Source: Moringa oleifera
Taxonomy: Eukaryota > Streptophyta > Magnoliopsida > Brassicales > Moringaceae
Reading direction: 5' to 3'
Assembly: GCA_021397835.1 (NCBI GenBank)
Contig: JAJFZO010000094.1
Span: 6,672,001 to 6,736,000 of the forward strand
Length of the DNA stretch: 64,000 nt
Numbering within the stretch: the first letter of the stretch is position 1; every line of letters begins with the position of its first letter. Positions 31,604-42,079 of this stretch are shown in pieces. A model generated the notes under the pieces. The model did no database searches. It was not told the origin of the DNA and saw only the letters and a program-made list of their open reading frames with translations. A program made the position numbers and the translations under genes.

Positions 31604-33374
31604 ATGGCGAACCCGTCCCCATCGACGAGCAAGAGTTCATCGACTAGGATCGTGGACTTGAACGAGGACTCGCTGGCTCACTGCACCAACTACCTGAGCC
31701 TGCAAGACGTCTCCAACTTGGCCATGACCTGTAAATCCCTCAAGCGGGTTGCGTATTGCGACTCTGTTTGGCAACGCTTCTTCAGGTTCTTCTTTTTCAA
31801 CTCCCACTGCCTCTTTATTGTCATTGTTTTTATTTCCCTTTCAAACATTGCCTTCATTAGTTCGACTCGACCTGAATTTTGTTTCTTTTCCTTTTTGCCT
31901 TTTAGTTCTCACTACCTGATAATCTGCAGAGCAAGGACCTGCAGAAATGATCAATTTCTTCCAAAGAAACAATCTGATACTTGACCTGACATATTTTCAT
32001 AGTTTGCTTAAAGAGACTGTAATTTGGAGCACAGGGCATACTTGCATGTTGCTCTTAGCTAGCGTATTGTAGTTTTTTTAAGGCGAATGTGCTATATGAG
32101 TTAAGATGAATGCTTTTTATTGTTATTTATCCCATATTGTTCTTTTGCAGGGACCATTGGCCACAAGAAAGTCTTTCCAGATCTTTACAAACATAAGGGC
32201 TCAGGGAAGCTTATTTGGCTAGACGCACCGCATTACAGCAGTTCAAATTTGTTGATCCTGTGGTTGCAGACTTCTATACAGATGCAAGGCCCATTGACCA
32301 TATGCTATTGGACAAAGATGATACTATTATCTTTTCACAGGTATGAGCTGCACTTCCCTTTGGCTTGCCTAGTTTTGACAATGCTTAATATCTGGAAGGG
32401 GTGCATTCTGTTTTTATTTTACTTTGAGGCCTCTGTAATTTGAGTCCTAAACAGCTAATGAAGTACTTTTGAAACTCTATTCCCATCTATTCTGACCTCA
32501 TGTATTTTTTTTTTTTTTGATATTATGACTAGGGTCCATTCATAGAGATGGTGAAGAATATTAACTTTTTAAGTGGAAATGTTTCCGTTGTTGCACTAAA
32601 TGATCACAATGCTAGAATCACTTGCATGAGGTGAGGTTTTATGATGCATTTCCTTGTTTTATGATGAACTTTGTGTGTTTGATTAATATATTGTGGAAGT
32701 TGTATAGTTGCCTATTCACTTATATCAAGATTTTTGTTTCCTTTGTACTTGGAGTTCCTTCAGTTTTGAAGCAAAGTGTCTTATTCTATCTGCACCTTTT
32801 CTGTTCTGAACTTGAAGGATTAAATGATTCAAATTCTTTTGTTAAAATTCCATACAAGAATGAAAGAGGCAATGTTTTGCTAAACACTTGTTTCTTTTTA
32901 AGTATCAATTGATTCAACAATAGGATCATTGGAGTTATCATATTATTAGGCTTGGGCCTACCTTTCTAGCCATTTGCATTCTTTCAAATAGATAGAATTC
33001 TATGTAATATACAATGGGGAATCTAAATTAGATAGTGGGAACAAAACCTGCATTGTTAGCTTGGATAGCTAGGGGCTATAGTCGAAGTTGGTTCATCATT
33101 TTTAACGTCTCTAAGTCAGAACCAAACATAAAAATTCGGTTTCATTTGGCTCCTTTATGGAAGATAGGTAAATTCCCAGTTATGATAAGATGGGAATGAA
33201 ATGCCTCGCTTTGGATATATGCGATTGTTGCTCTATGCAGTGCCATGTGTTAGTAGGGTTGTAACGTAGAATTTATACATTCCTTTCACATTGATGTTTT
33301 AAATACCTGGGGTTTTGATGAACTTTTTTAATTCATGGTACTAACACTGAAAAATGATTCTCTTTGGTGAGAGG

Positions 33375-33605
33375 AGAAACACACAAAAGGGTTTCAGTCG
33401 ATTGGTAAGCGAGCCTTGACTTGTCGCCCGGATCCATGGTTAATATCCCTTTCGAATCTCCTTGGGGCCACTAAGTTTGTTCCTTGTTTGCCTCGTAGAT
33501 TAGTCATTTGCTTTTGAGCTCCCCGTTGATTTGTCGCCGTAGAATAATGGAGAGAATTTGGCGGATACCACGGTTATCAAAAAAAGAAAAAAGAAACACA
33601 ACAAA
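33375..33605 (+). mobile_element. tRNA-derived SINE in intron 3 of the F-box/WD40 gene
   Basis: The body at 33389-33591 starts with a tRNA-like head (TCAGTCGATTGGTAAGCG, an A-box-like string) and has a B-box-like TTTCGAATCTC about 55 bases on. It ends in an A-rich tail (about 33578-33591). It is flanked by direct repeats: AGAAACACACAAAA at 33375-33388 and AGAAACACAACAAA at 33592-33605, alike at 12 of 14 positions. Head, internal promoter boxes, tail and target duplication together identify a SINE of about 200 bp in the same orientation as the gene. Confidence 0.7.
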
Positions 33606-34307
33606 TGAATTAATAGAAGGATGGGATTCTTAAGAAAAGAGAGACAAATGGCAAAATGAAGAACGTTAAACTATGCACCAAAGATAATATCCTAGAGAAA
33701 CATATTATCATCACATAACTTTGTGAAGTGGTGGCTGTTTTTGGTATGAGTGTCATCTTCAAAGTCTCTGGCTTATTGTAGTGATTTAGATACACATGCT
33801 ATGTTTAAAAGCAACTGGTTGGGAATTTTGTGGACTATTCTTTACTATATCTTTGTATCTTTTTGTTTGTACATCTGTAGTTGCATTTGGAACACCAAAA
33901 AGAGCAAGCTTTTCCTCAATAATATTGATATATCAAACATTTTGGTGATATCAGTATGATATATATGAAAAAATAAAAGTTGTTTCCTGATTGATGACAT
34001 ATGATGGCTTCATTGCAGATTATTCCCCCTGGTTGAAACTTCTCTATTTCGAAGTGAGTCACAGAGAAAGGAAAACGTTTTGGTGACCTCAAGCAGTGAC
34101 CACTCTATTCGTTTATGGTGGAAGGTATTGGATGAAGTGTTCTGTTTTGGGATCAATTCAATGAAATTATTTTTATTAATCAGTAATCTTGTCAAATGAT
34201 GCTATAGTAATTGCTTTTTATTCATTGTTCTTAATCATTTGAAGAACATTTATCATCAGTAGTTTCTTTTTTCATTCCACAAGCACTCTGGGCCAGAGGG
34301 AAAAGAA

Positions 34308-34338
34308 GGGGGGCGGGGGGGCCGGGAGGGGGGTGGGG
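34308..34338 (+). repeat. G-run tract in intron 4 of the F-box/WD40 gene
   Basis: Five runs of 6, 7, 3, 6 and 4 G are separated by one or two bases, which meets the usual G-quadruplex pattern on the sense strand. It is very unlike the surrounding AT-rich intron. Confidence 0.75.
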
Positions 34339-37069
34339 CAGGAACCAGGCCAAGAAAAGAGAAGCTCTGTTCTTTATTTGGTGGTAACTTGTTGTGTTTT
34401 TAGGGCGTGAAGTTTTTTAAATCATCATATCTATATGCCTCTTGTATGTTTATACCATCTGAACCTCATGCTTTACTGTAGGGTTCTTGCCAACGATGTT
34501 TCAGAGGTCATTATGGTGCAGTTTCCACCTTGTCAGACAAATTATTAGGTGATGGTTCTGCCAGACTATTGGCAAGTGGTGGGGAAGATGGCACAGTTCG
34601 CCTTTGGACGCTTAGCTCAAGTTGAAGACGTGGCCAACATGCTTTAAAAGCTACACTATATGGTCATGAGAAACCTGTTAAATTGATGTCAGTTGCTGGG
34701 TATGAGTCGCTTTCTGAACAAATTCATGACAGCTCTTTTTTGTCAATTGTTCAACTGGAAACTGTATGATCTAATAGGTTTGATTGATAGCTTACTCTTT
34801 GACATTTAGAACTGTGTAGTTGTATATTTTTAGAGTTGGCATTTTCTTGAAGATGGGAATAATCCTGAAAAACATGCATGTTGAAATTGGCTGTTAATCG
34901 TATGGGAAGAACACTTGCCTAAATAAGAGATAGAGGCACCTGTGATGGACTTCTTTCAGTTAGAATTTTTAGGAATCCTTACTTCGTTTCTTGTGAGAAA
35001 TGATCAGTAAGTGTTTGCACTATATGCCTTGCTCCTGCTTCTGCAATATAGAGTATTGTATGTTGAATTTAGCTTCTGCTCTTACTACACTAATAAATTT
35101 CTTTACTTCTCATTTTCTTTCTTCCAGGCACAGAACTTCTCTTTTAGCAAGCATTTCAACAGATTCAAAGGTATATTCTCCACCTTCCCGTGCACCCTTT
35201 GCGTTATAACATAATCTTTTCTTATCTTCGTGTTGTTATTATACCATTTGGTGATTGTGAACAATTATTTCATCCCATATTCCTGTTAAATTAAACTATG
35301 CTTTGTCCTTGTTGTAGCTTTCCATAAATCTGGTTTTTAATATTGGAACAGTGTTATTCTCAAGTCAAAAAATATTGGAACAGTGTCATTTCTATTAATT
35401 TTTTCTCTTTTGTTCGTGTCATATTAGCTTGAATATGAACTTTGCAGATAGGTCTCCTATCCCTTGGGGGAAAAGAATATGCAGAAAAACCCAATTCCAA
35501 TTTGACAATTATATTCTGTTGTTTATTGGAGAAACATTTCAGATGAAAGTTGCATCTTCTGGAAAGAAAATCCTTTAGGGTTTTGGTGGCAATCTGTAGA
35601 AATGGCACTGAAAATTTAGGCTTAAAGCGTGGCATTTTGTAGATTGGTGGTTGCAGTTTATAACTCTTATGCTGCATGAAACTTTTGGGTATGATCTCAA
35701 GCTATGATGTGAGGGTAATAAAGCAGCTTGGATAAGCAGTGGTGTACCTTGAGTGGAGTTTGGGAAAAAATAGTATGTTTTAACTAAAATAATGCTTAAG
35801 TAATAAAGAGAAATTGTGTAGGTCCTAACCCTTGGGAGACTTCTGTTATAGTCTTACTGTTTTGTTTTTGGTTTGTTGTCTGATGATTATGGAGATTTGT
35901 GCACAGGTGAGAGTTTGGGATACAACTACATCGTCTTCTGTTCGATCTTCTTGCTGTGTGGGGATGACTTCTGTACCTGGTGCACCTGTGGACACGAAGT
36001 GCCATGAGTCATTGCTTTATGTTGCTGCAGGTTCCTCTGTTGTAGCAATTGATTTGAGGACAATGCAGAAGGTTATCACTGCTGCAGTCTGTCCGCCAAA
36101 ATTGATCTCCTTTGATATTTTGCCGTCAAAATTTTTAATCTGCACAGGTGGAATGGGCAGGCAAGTGTTTTCTTATGTGAAGATTCACTATCACTACTAT
36201 TTTTATAGTTTTGCAAGGAGGTTAAAGGAAAATTAAAAAGAAAGGAAAAGGAAGGGCACATAATGTTAAAAATAGAAATAGCATAACAAGGAAGCAGTGT
36301 TTGGAGAATATCTCATCATTTATCCCTTGAACTACAATGCTCAAATGCCATTTGAGTAAATTGATGAATACAATTCTTCTGGGATGTCTGAAGTCCAGGT
36401 GGCCCTACAGCCCCCCTGTGTCTATAAGAATGCTAAGAACCTAAGTTGTTGTTGTCATTAATTAGTAGGTATTGAAATTTCCCTCTCTGTATTTATTTGA
36501 AACCTTGAAGTAAAAGTGAAGAGTTTTCCATTCGCCAGTTCATTAATTACATCTATCCTGAAGAAGAATATGCTACAGTAGTCTTTTAGTTGGATTCAAG
36601 GTACTTAAGTTTTTATGCTGAACTGAAGATTTTGATGTAAGAGAAACATGTTGACTGCAGAGCACTGCTTTGGGATATTAGGAGAAACAAGGACACACTG
36701 AAAACGGAGCCCATGGCTGAGATGGATGGACATGCAGGTCCTCTGACACTATTGCACATGGATCCATACAAAATAGTCATGGGAGGGCCAAGAGACAATT
36801 ATATCAGTGTTTGGGAGACTGATACTGGTATGAAGGCAAACTCTTTAATGTGCTTTCAACCTGAGGGACCAGACCCTTACTCTGGTTGTGCAGCCATGGC
36901 CGTAAATGGATGTCGTGTTGTTACTGCGGCCTATGGTGAAGACCAGGGGCTTGTACGCTTCAGAGATTTTTCCAATGCTAGTGCTCCCATCTTTATGTGT
37001 GAAGATGAGAAAGCTTCAAAGTTTTGGGGTCCGCAAGATTATAGTGATATTGAATGCTCGGATGAATAA

Positions 37070-38505
37070 AACATCTTTGGTTGTATTGCCTGGAATTGTC
37101 ATTTGTCATTCATGTCTAGTCAATCCTCTTGGCGTTCAAACCATGGGTAAGTTTCATCCTGTTTCTAGGCTTCCTTTAGGTTTATTATTTCCATTCTTTT
37201 TTTGATGATTATGACATAGGTGCTAACATCTCATGAAAGCTTAATGAAATTCTGCAGAATCAGCATATGAGTGTTCTATCAGGCTGCCCCATGAATTCCA
37301 TTAGACTGTCCACATCCTCAACAGTGGTTTCACTCACATGTCTTACTTGTTAGCTAGCTGCGTTTTTGGCTTCATCCTCCATGGACTGATGCCATATAAG
37401 TCATGGCATTAGTTGCTAGAATCTCATGAAAGCTCTGTAGAATAGGGATATGAGTGTTCTAGCAGGCTGCCCCATGAATTCCAAAAGATCATCCTTGTCC
37501 TGCATGGTGGTTTCACTTTGCCTTGTCTTATCTGTTGAGAAGCTGCCTTTTTGGCTTCATCCTCCATGTGACTGATCCCATAGAAGTGATAACATATTTC
37601 TTGGCTGTTAAAAGCCACATTTTACTATCACCTGTTTCAATTTTCTTTTGATGATTGAGATCTTCTCTGCACCTTCTTCCAGGGACACTAAAGTTGTCTG
37701 TAAATAATGGCAAATGATTACTCTTGTTTTTTACAAGATGCAGAGAAATATAAAGTTTCTGGTATCTACTGATATCCCAGTGTTGCTCGAAATGGAAATA
37801 AAATTATTCTGGGTTGACCCAATTATTCTATTCCTCAGGCTGCAGAATAGGTCACATTAGTGGTGAACAGGTGATACCATTGCCTCCAGGAAATTTTGTT
37901 CTGCTTGCTTAGCTGATTTCATTTTCCCAGCTTCCCTTGCAAGCAGACTAAGAATGACTGAATATCCTATATAAATTGGAACTTTTGATGTGGAGATAAC
38001 ATAGATTTGAATTGCTCGGTCATTTTACAGCTGAACCATCACTACAAAGGTCTTTTACCTCTGGGCATGTGCAGTATAATTCTACAGAATTCACAACTGA
38101 AAAGTAAAACAATGGGACCACTCTGGCACGTTGCACTTGGATAGCATGTCTGGGTCTCTGCTTAAAACAAGAAATTTGGGCCATTTTAGCCTCTGTTGGA
38201 TCATCAAGAAAACACTCAAAGCACACACAAAATTCAAGTGACATAAATTTCCGTCTTCTCCATTGCATTTTGTACTTGGTGGAGTTATATTTCATTTGCG
38301 GGAGGTACCGCACCTTCAATCAATCTATTCGAGATTAGGTAACCCAATCCTTAGAACCAAATTCAGGTCCCCAAAAGATGACCTTGATCCAATCAGGACT
38401 CACCCATCTCGTAAATCACACGGCCCGTTTCTTCTACATCAGTCCATAACCAGTCCACAAAGATCACCACTACCAGTGCCACCATCCTCACCATCGCCAC
38501 CCAAG
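37070..38505. other. Intergenic between the F-box/WD40 gene and the DUF7906-like gene
   Basis: Apart from the tandem duplication, no gene is seen. The frame of the next gene is open back to 38263, but this stretch (38263-38505) has no signal-peptide-like or family sequence and is taken as 5' UTR. Confidence 0.5.
37221..37605. repeat. Two-copy tandem duplication 3' of the F-box/WD40 gene
   Basis: The period is 193 bp: copy 1 is 37221-37413 and copy 2 is 37414 to about 37605. Shared blocks include ATCTCATGAAAGCT, AGGCTGCCCCATGAATTCCA and TTTTTGGCTTCATCCTCCAT. It lies 150 bp after the gene's stop codon, probably in or just past the 3' UTR. Confidence 0.85.
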
Positions 38506-40521
38506 ATGCCTCCGTCTATTGTTACCTTCACTACCCTTTGGTTTCTACTCCTTTGCATCAACGCCGGCAAATCAGTCCCAATCCTTGGCCTGGACAGCTT
38601 CCTGACCCACCAGTCTCGAATTGACCCACAAGCTTCCAACGACTCCTTCGGCTCGCTCCCTTCATCCCTCAAGAAATCCCTCTCCTCCTCCTTTCTCCTG
38701 AACTTCCCTTCCCTTCGCGATTCTCTCCTTTCTATCTCCCTCTCTTTCTCCGTCCACGTTCGCCTCGTCGGACCTTCCTTCCCTCAGGATTCTTCCTCCC
38801 TCCTCTCGTCCTTCCTCACTGCTTCCCACTCCTCTGATCATTTCCACGTTTCCTCTGATTCCTTCCATCGCCTCGCCGTCAAGCACTTCCTACACCTCGA
38901 CGTCTCCCACTCCCCTTCCTCCCTCGCCTCCCGCCTCTCCGAGACCCTGAAGTCTCACATCGACAGCACCCCTTCCTCCCTCCGATCCCCTCTCCTCTCC
39001 ATCCCTTATGAGACCATCGATCAGATCATACGCCAAGATTTCGAGAAGGAGAAACCTGTTCAGGGTGTCTACATCTACTTAGTCTCTCTTGGGTCCCAGT
39101 CGAAGCCCTATGCGTACAGCTACGGCCATGGAGAATCCTCCCCTGGGTTCACCAAATGTTTGGGGAACATCTGGACTGGCAAGGACAGGTACGTCTGGAT
39201 TGATCTCGCCGCTGGGCCAGTTGATTACGGGCCAAGTATATCAGGAGATGGGGTCCTGCCCAGAGGAGAGTTTCACCCATTGGCCGCTTTACATGGGAGA
39301 CCCAAGTCCCAGAAGGCATTGCTTGCAGATTTGGCTTCTCTGGTTTGGAGTGCTTATCAGGTACTTGTTGTGCCTTCTTTGAGAATTCCGGTGCTTTTCG
39401 AGAATTCTTTGATTGTTCAGTTTATACATGTTTATGGGTCAGACAATAAGGACTCAAGTGGTTTGGATTGGAATTCAATTGAGAGGACCTTTAGAGATGA
39501 GGCAAATGATGATGGCTTGTTGTTGGGGGATCAATCTTTGCAGTTCAAGACTTACAGTGTGAGCTATAAGGAGTGTCCGATTTGTTCTTTTGCCATTTCT
39601 AGGTCCATTAATTCATATACTTCTAGGTTTTTGTTTGATAACTATACTTTGATTGTGAGTGAATACTTGGATTCCAAGCGTTTACATCAGACCTTGACTG
39701 AGTCTACGGAGGAGTTTAGGAGGTTGGCAAGGATCCCCGAGGACGACTTTGGCAGGGTTATTCCTGTTTATATCTTTGATTTGGATTTTAATACCCACTT
39801 GTTGCTTGATCGGTATCACCAATCTGTTGCCTTTAGAGATATGGTTGTGGCTGTGAGGACAAGGAGTACCCAGACAGTGAGTGATTATAGCTGTAATAGT
39901 CGTCATGTGTTTATGCATACGAGGGAGCTGGAGCGACCCCTTGTTGGTTCAATCCTACAGAGTATGTGGGGGGTATCACCTACCCATTTGTTATGGAGTG
40001 CAAGGCATAACAGCACTTTGGTGGATTACACTTGGAGTGTTGGGCAGACACCATTTGGGCCATTTTCGGAGACTTCCTCATTGTCTTTTGTGCAAAAGGA
40101 TGCAGCTCGGAGAAATGTTCTTTTGACATCATTGAATTACAGCATATCAAGTGCAATTGATGTTCTTGAATCTATAGCTGCGCATGGTGGGGATAGAAAT
40201 TTACTCAAACAAAATCGGCATGTTGAGTTAACACAGAGGTGGAACTTGTTCAAGTACAAGCTGGACAAAGTGGTTTCTGCATTGTCGCATTTTGATTTTG
40301 GAATGGCATTGTATTACTTGAGGTCCTCAGATCATGATCTTTATGCTATGCATTCCATTGTCTACAATGCATTGCAGGAAATCGAGGCATCCCTAATTTG
40401 TTTCAAGGATCCACCATTTCCATGGGCGTCAGTGTCAATGTCTGCTGTATGTTTCCTTGCTCTCTCTTATGTTTATGCAAAAAGAGACGTACTGTTTAGA
40501 AACAAAAGAAAGCAGTTTTGA
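38506..40521 (+). CDS. Intronless secretory-pathway membrane protein of unknown function (DUF7906-like)
   Basis: This resembles a conserved plant family typified, as far as I recall, by Arabidopsis At3g28720, annotated only as a transmembrane protein (DUF7906). I know of no assigned reaction. One exon, 671 residues. A signal peptide precedes residue 24 (hydrophobic TLWFLLLCINAG), followed by a serine/proline-rich lumenal part. The large conserved domain includes WIDLAAGPVDYGP, IPVYIFDLD and the tryptophan-rich SMWGVSPTHLLW. A single C-terminal membrane helix (WASVSMSAVCFLALSYVYA) is followed by a short basic tail KRDVLFRNKRKQF. This predicts a type I membrane protein with a lumenal or extracellular domain. 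The ATG at 38506 was chosen because the signal peptide follows at once. The first half has strong C-rich third positions (TCC serine codons) and the second half does not. Confidence 0.85.
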   Translation: MPPSIVTFTTLWFLLLCINAGKSVPILGLDSFLTHQSRIDPQASNDSFGSLPSSLKKSLSSSFLLNFPSLRDSLLSISLSFSVHVRLVGPSFPQDSSSLLSSFLTASHSSDHFHVSSDSFHRLAVKHFLHLDVSHSPSSLASRLSETLKSHIDSTPSSLRSPLLSIPYETIDQIIRQDFEKEKPVQGVYIYLVSLGSQSKPYAYSYGHGESSPGFTKCLGNIWTGKDRYVWIDLAAGPVDYGPSISGDGVLPRGEFHPLAALHGRPKSQKALLADLASLVWSAYQVLVVPSLRIPVLFENSLIVQFIHVYGSDNKDSSGLDWNSIERTFRDEANDDGLLLGDQSLQFKTYSVSYKECPICSFAISRSINSYTSRFLFDNYTLIVSEYLDSKRLHQTLTESTEEFRRLARIPEDDFGRVIPVYIFDLDFNTHLLLDRYHQSVAFRDMVVAVRTRSTQTVSDYSCNSRHVFMHTRELERPLVGSILQSMWGVSPTHLLWSARHNSTLVDYTWSVGQTPFGPFSETSSLSFVQKDAARRNVLLTSLNYSISSAIDVLESIAAHGGDRNLLKQNRHVELTQRWNLFKYKLDKVVSALSHFDFGMALYYLRSSDHDLYAMHSIVYNALQEIEASLICFKDPPFPWASVSMSAVCFLALSYVYAKRDVLFRNKRKQF

Positions 40522-42079
40522 AGTACAAGAAACAAATGTTTGTACCATTTGAACGAAATACATTTATTTCTGGGGAGAGTTAAGTCTTTGAGTTAGAAAC
40601 TAATGTTTTTTATGCTTAAAAAACATGTAGTCCAAGCTGGATCTCAGTTATGTTGCTTGATTATTCCCTAACTTCTTAAGATCTATTTACATTTATGCCA
40701 GAGTGGCATGGCTTTTTGGGATGGATAGTAGTAGAATGCCATACATTCATTTCTGCACTGTTGCTTATGTTTCCTTTTTCTTTTCTGTTGATCGGCTAGA
40801 TTGACATCCAGGGGAACAGTAACCATATATATTCTCTTGAAGTTAGTTCCATTGGTTATTGCAGAATGTGAAAGCTTTGCCTAGGTAGTCAATCTTAAGA
40901 ATTTTTTTTTTTTAACGTTATAACTTTCAAGCTACAGATGATGAATTATACATTGCCGGACCGTTGATGTTATTGTAACCCTCTTCTAGATCGCTATTTT
41001 CAGTAAAAGCATGAAATCAGCTGCTTGCTCCGATATGCGAAAATTCACTGATGTGAGTCTATGTTACATGACCAGGGGGGTGGGTTGATATATGCCAATA
41101 TGATGTGGGAGTAGGTTGACATGCCATAGGGGACCTAACAGGTCAAGGCTGGCTGTGTTAGGGTCTCCTGACTATCAAAGTTTCTCCATGTAGAATATGT
41201 ATTATGTATCCAAAATCCTGTTGAATGAGAAGGTAACCTTTCCACTCCTACATGCAAAGCTGCTAGCAACAAATGGTGTTGTCATGGATTCATTCTCCTT
41301 TACAAGGTCTATTTGTTTGTCTGGTTGAAATTTGGATTTTGATTAAAGTGAACAGTTTAGGTTCAACCTAAGTTTTTGGTGACCGAAAATTTCTGCTTGT
41401 TCAGGACAGTCTGCATGTGTCAATTATATGATACTTTAAGTGGTAAAGGCAGGGGGTTGATGATGACAATTAAGTTGTTAAAGGGCTACTGATAAGGCTC
41501 ATCATCCAGTTTTATCTTTCGAGCTGATCAACACAAGATTTACCATAACACTTGGGGATTCCCATTTCAGGATCTGTTAAAATGTTGAAGTCAACGAAGA
41601 AAGAGAAGTCTAAAAATGAAACAAGTAAAGAAAATGTGAAATGGTTTGAAAGAAACTTATGCTCTTTACTGGATTGCCCAATTTTCAAGTCTTGCTTGAC
41701 AAACATAAACCGAGTTATGAAAGATGAGAGTCAAGAGAATCTTTTGTTTCAACTAAGCATAGAAAGCAGTAGACGTTTCTTATAGAGATAAGGAAAGATT
41801 GGAAAAGTTAAGTTTGTTTTGCTACAGATTTGTTCTCCTTGGTGCAATATTGAGAGGACTTAGTTCAGTCAGTGAAGCAGAAGGATTAATTTGTTGGTTA
41901 TTAAAACCAAAGGAACAATGAAAGATCTGAAAAATAGAGGAGAAAACTTCCATATTCACATAGAAATCAGTATCCAAACCAAACTTTCTTACAGGGAAGC
42001 ATTCCTTGAGCTTGTCAATTGACAAATACATGCTTATTTACACTTTTTTTTTTTTTTTCATAAGCATGCACTTCTTTAA
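40522..42079. other. Convergent 3' intergenic region
   Basis: The 3' UTRs of the DUF7906-like gene and of the AP2 gene should lie here. A T-tract occurs at about 40900 and another at about 42044-42058. The ORFs at 41512-41785 lack any family likeness. Confidence 0.5.

Larger units (their letters stand above)
31604..37069 (+). pseudogene. F-box/WD40 protein gene with two in-frame stop codons
   Basis: Intact relatives are F-box/WD40 proteins, likely substrate receptors of SCF ubiquitin ligases. Eight exons: 31604-31785, 32151-32340, 32533-32630, 34019-34124, 34482-34699, 35128-35170, 35907-36160, 36661-37069; 500 codons in one frame. The F-box is at about codons 20-65 (LNEDSLAHCTNYLSLQDVSN), and WD40 phrases follow, such as SSDHSIRLWW, GGEDGTVRLW and DSKVRVWD. 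Two codons inside the conserved frame are stops: TAA at 32194-32196 (codon 76) and TGA at 34623-34625 (codon 240). As read, the product would stop after 75 residues. All splice sites remain usable; intron 7 uses a GC donor. Either a young pseudogene, a null allele, or two base errors in the assembly. The first stop could be skipped by an in-frame acceptor at 32203-32204, the second could not. Confidence 0.8.

Noticed and set aside
33389..33470. tRNA-like string in an F-box/WD40 intron
   Set aside because: It has A- and B-box-like motifs but no paired acceptor stem or anticodon arm that I could fold; with the A-tail and flanking repeats it is a SINE head, not a tRNA gene.
38263..38505. Upstream in-frame extension of the DUF7906-like ORF
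   Set aside because: It would bury the signal peptide inside the protein and shows no family likeness, so the start was set at 38506.
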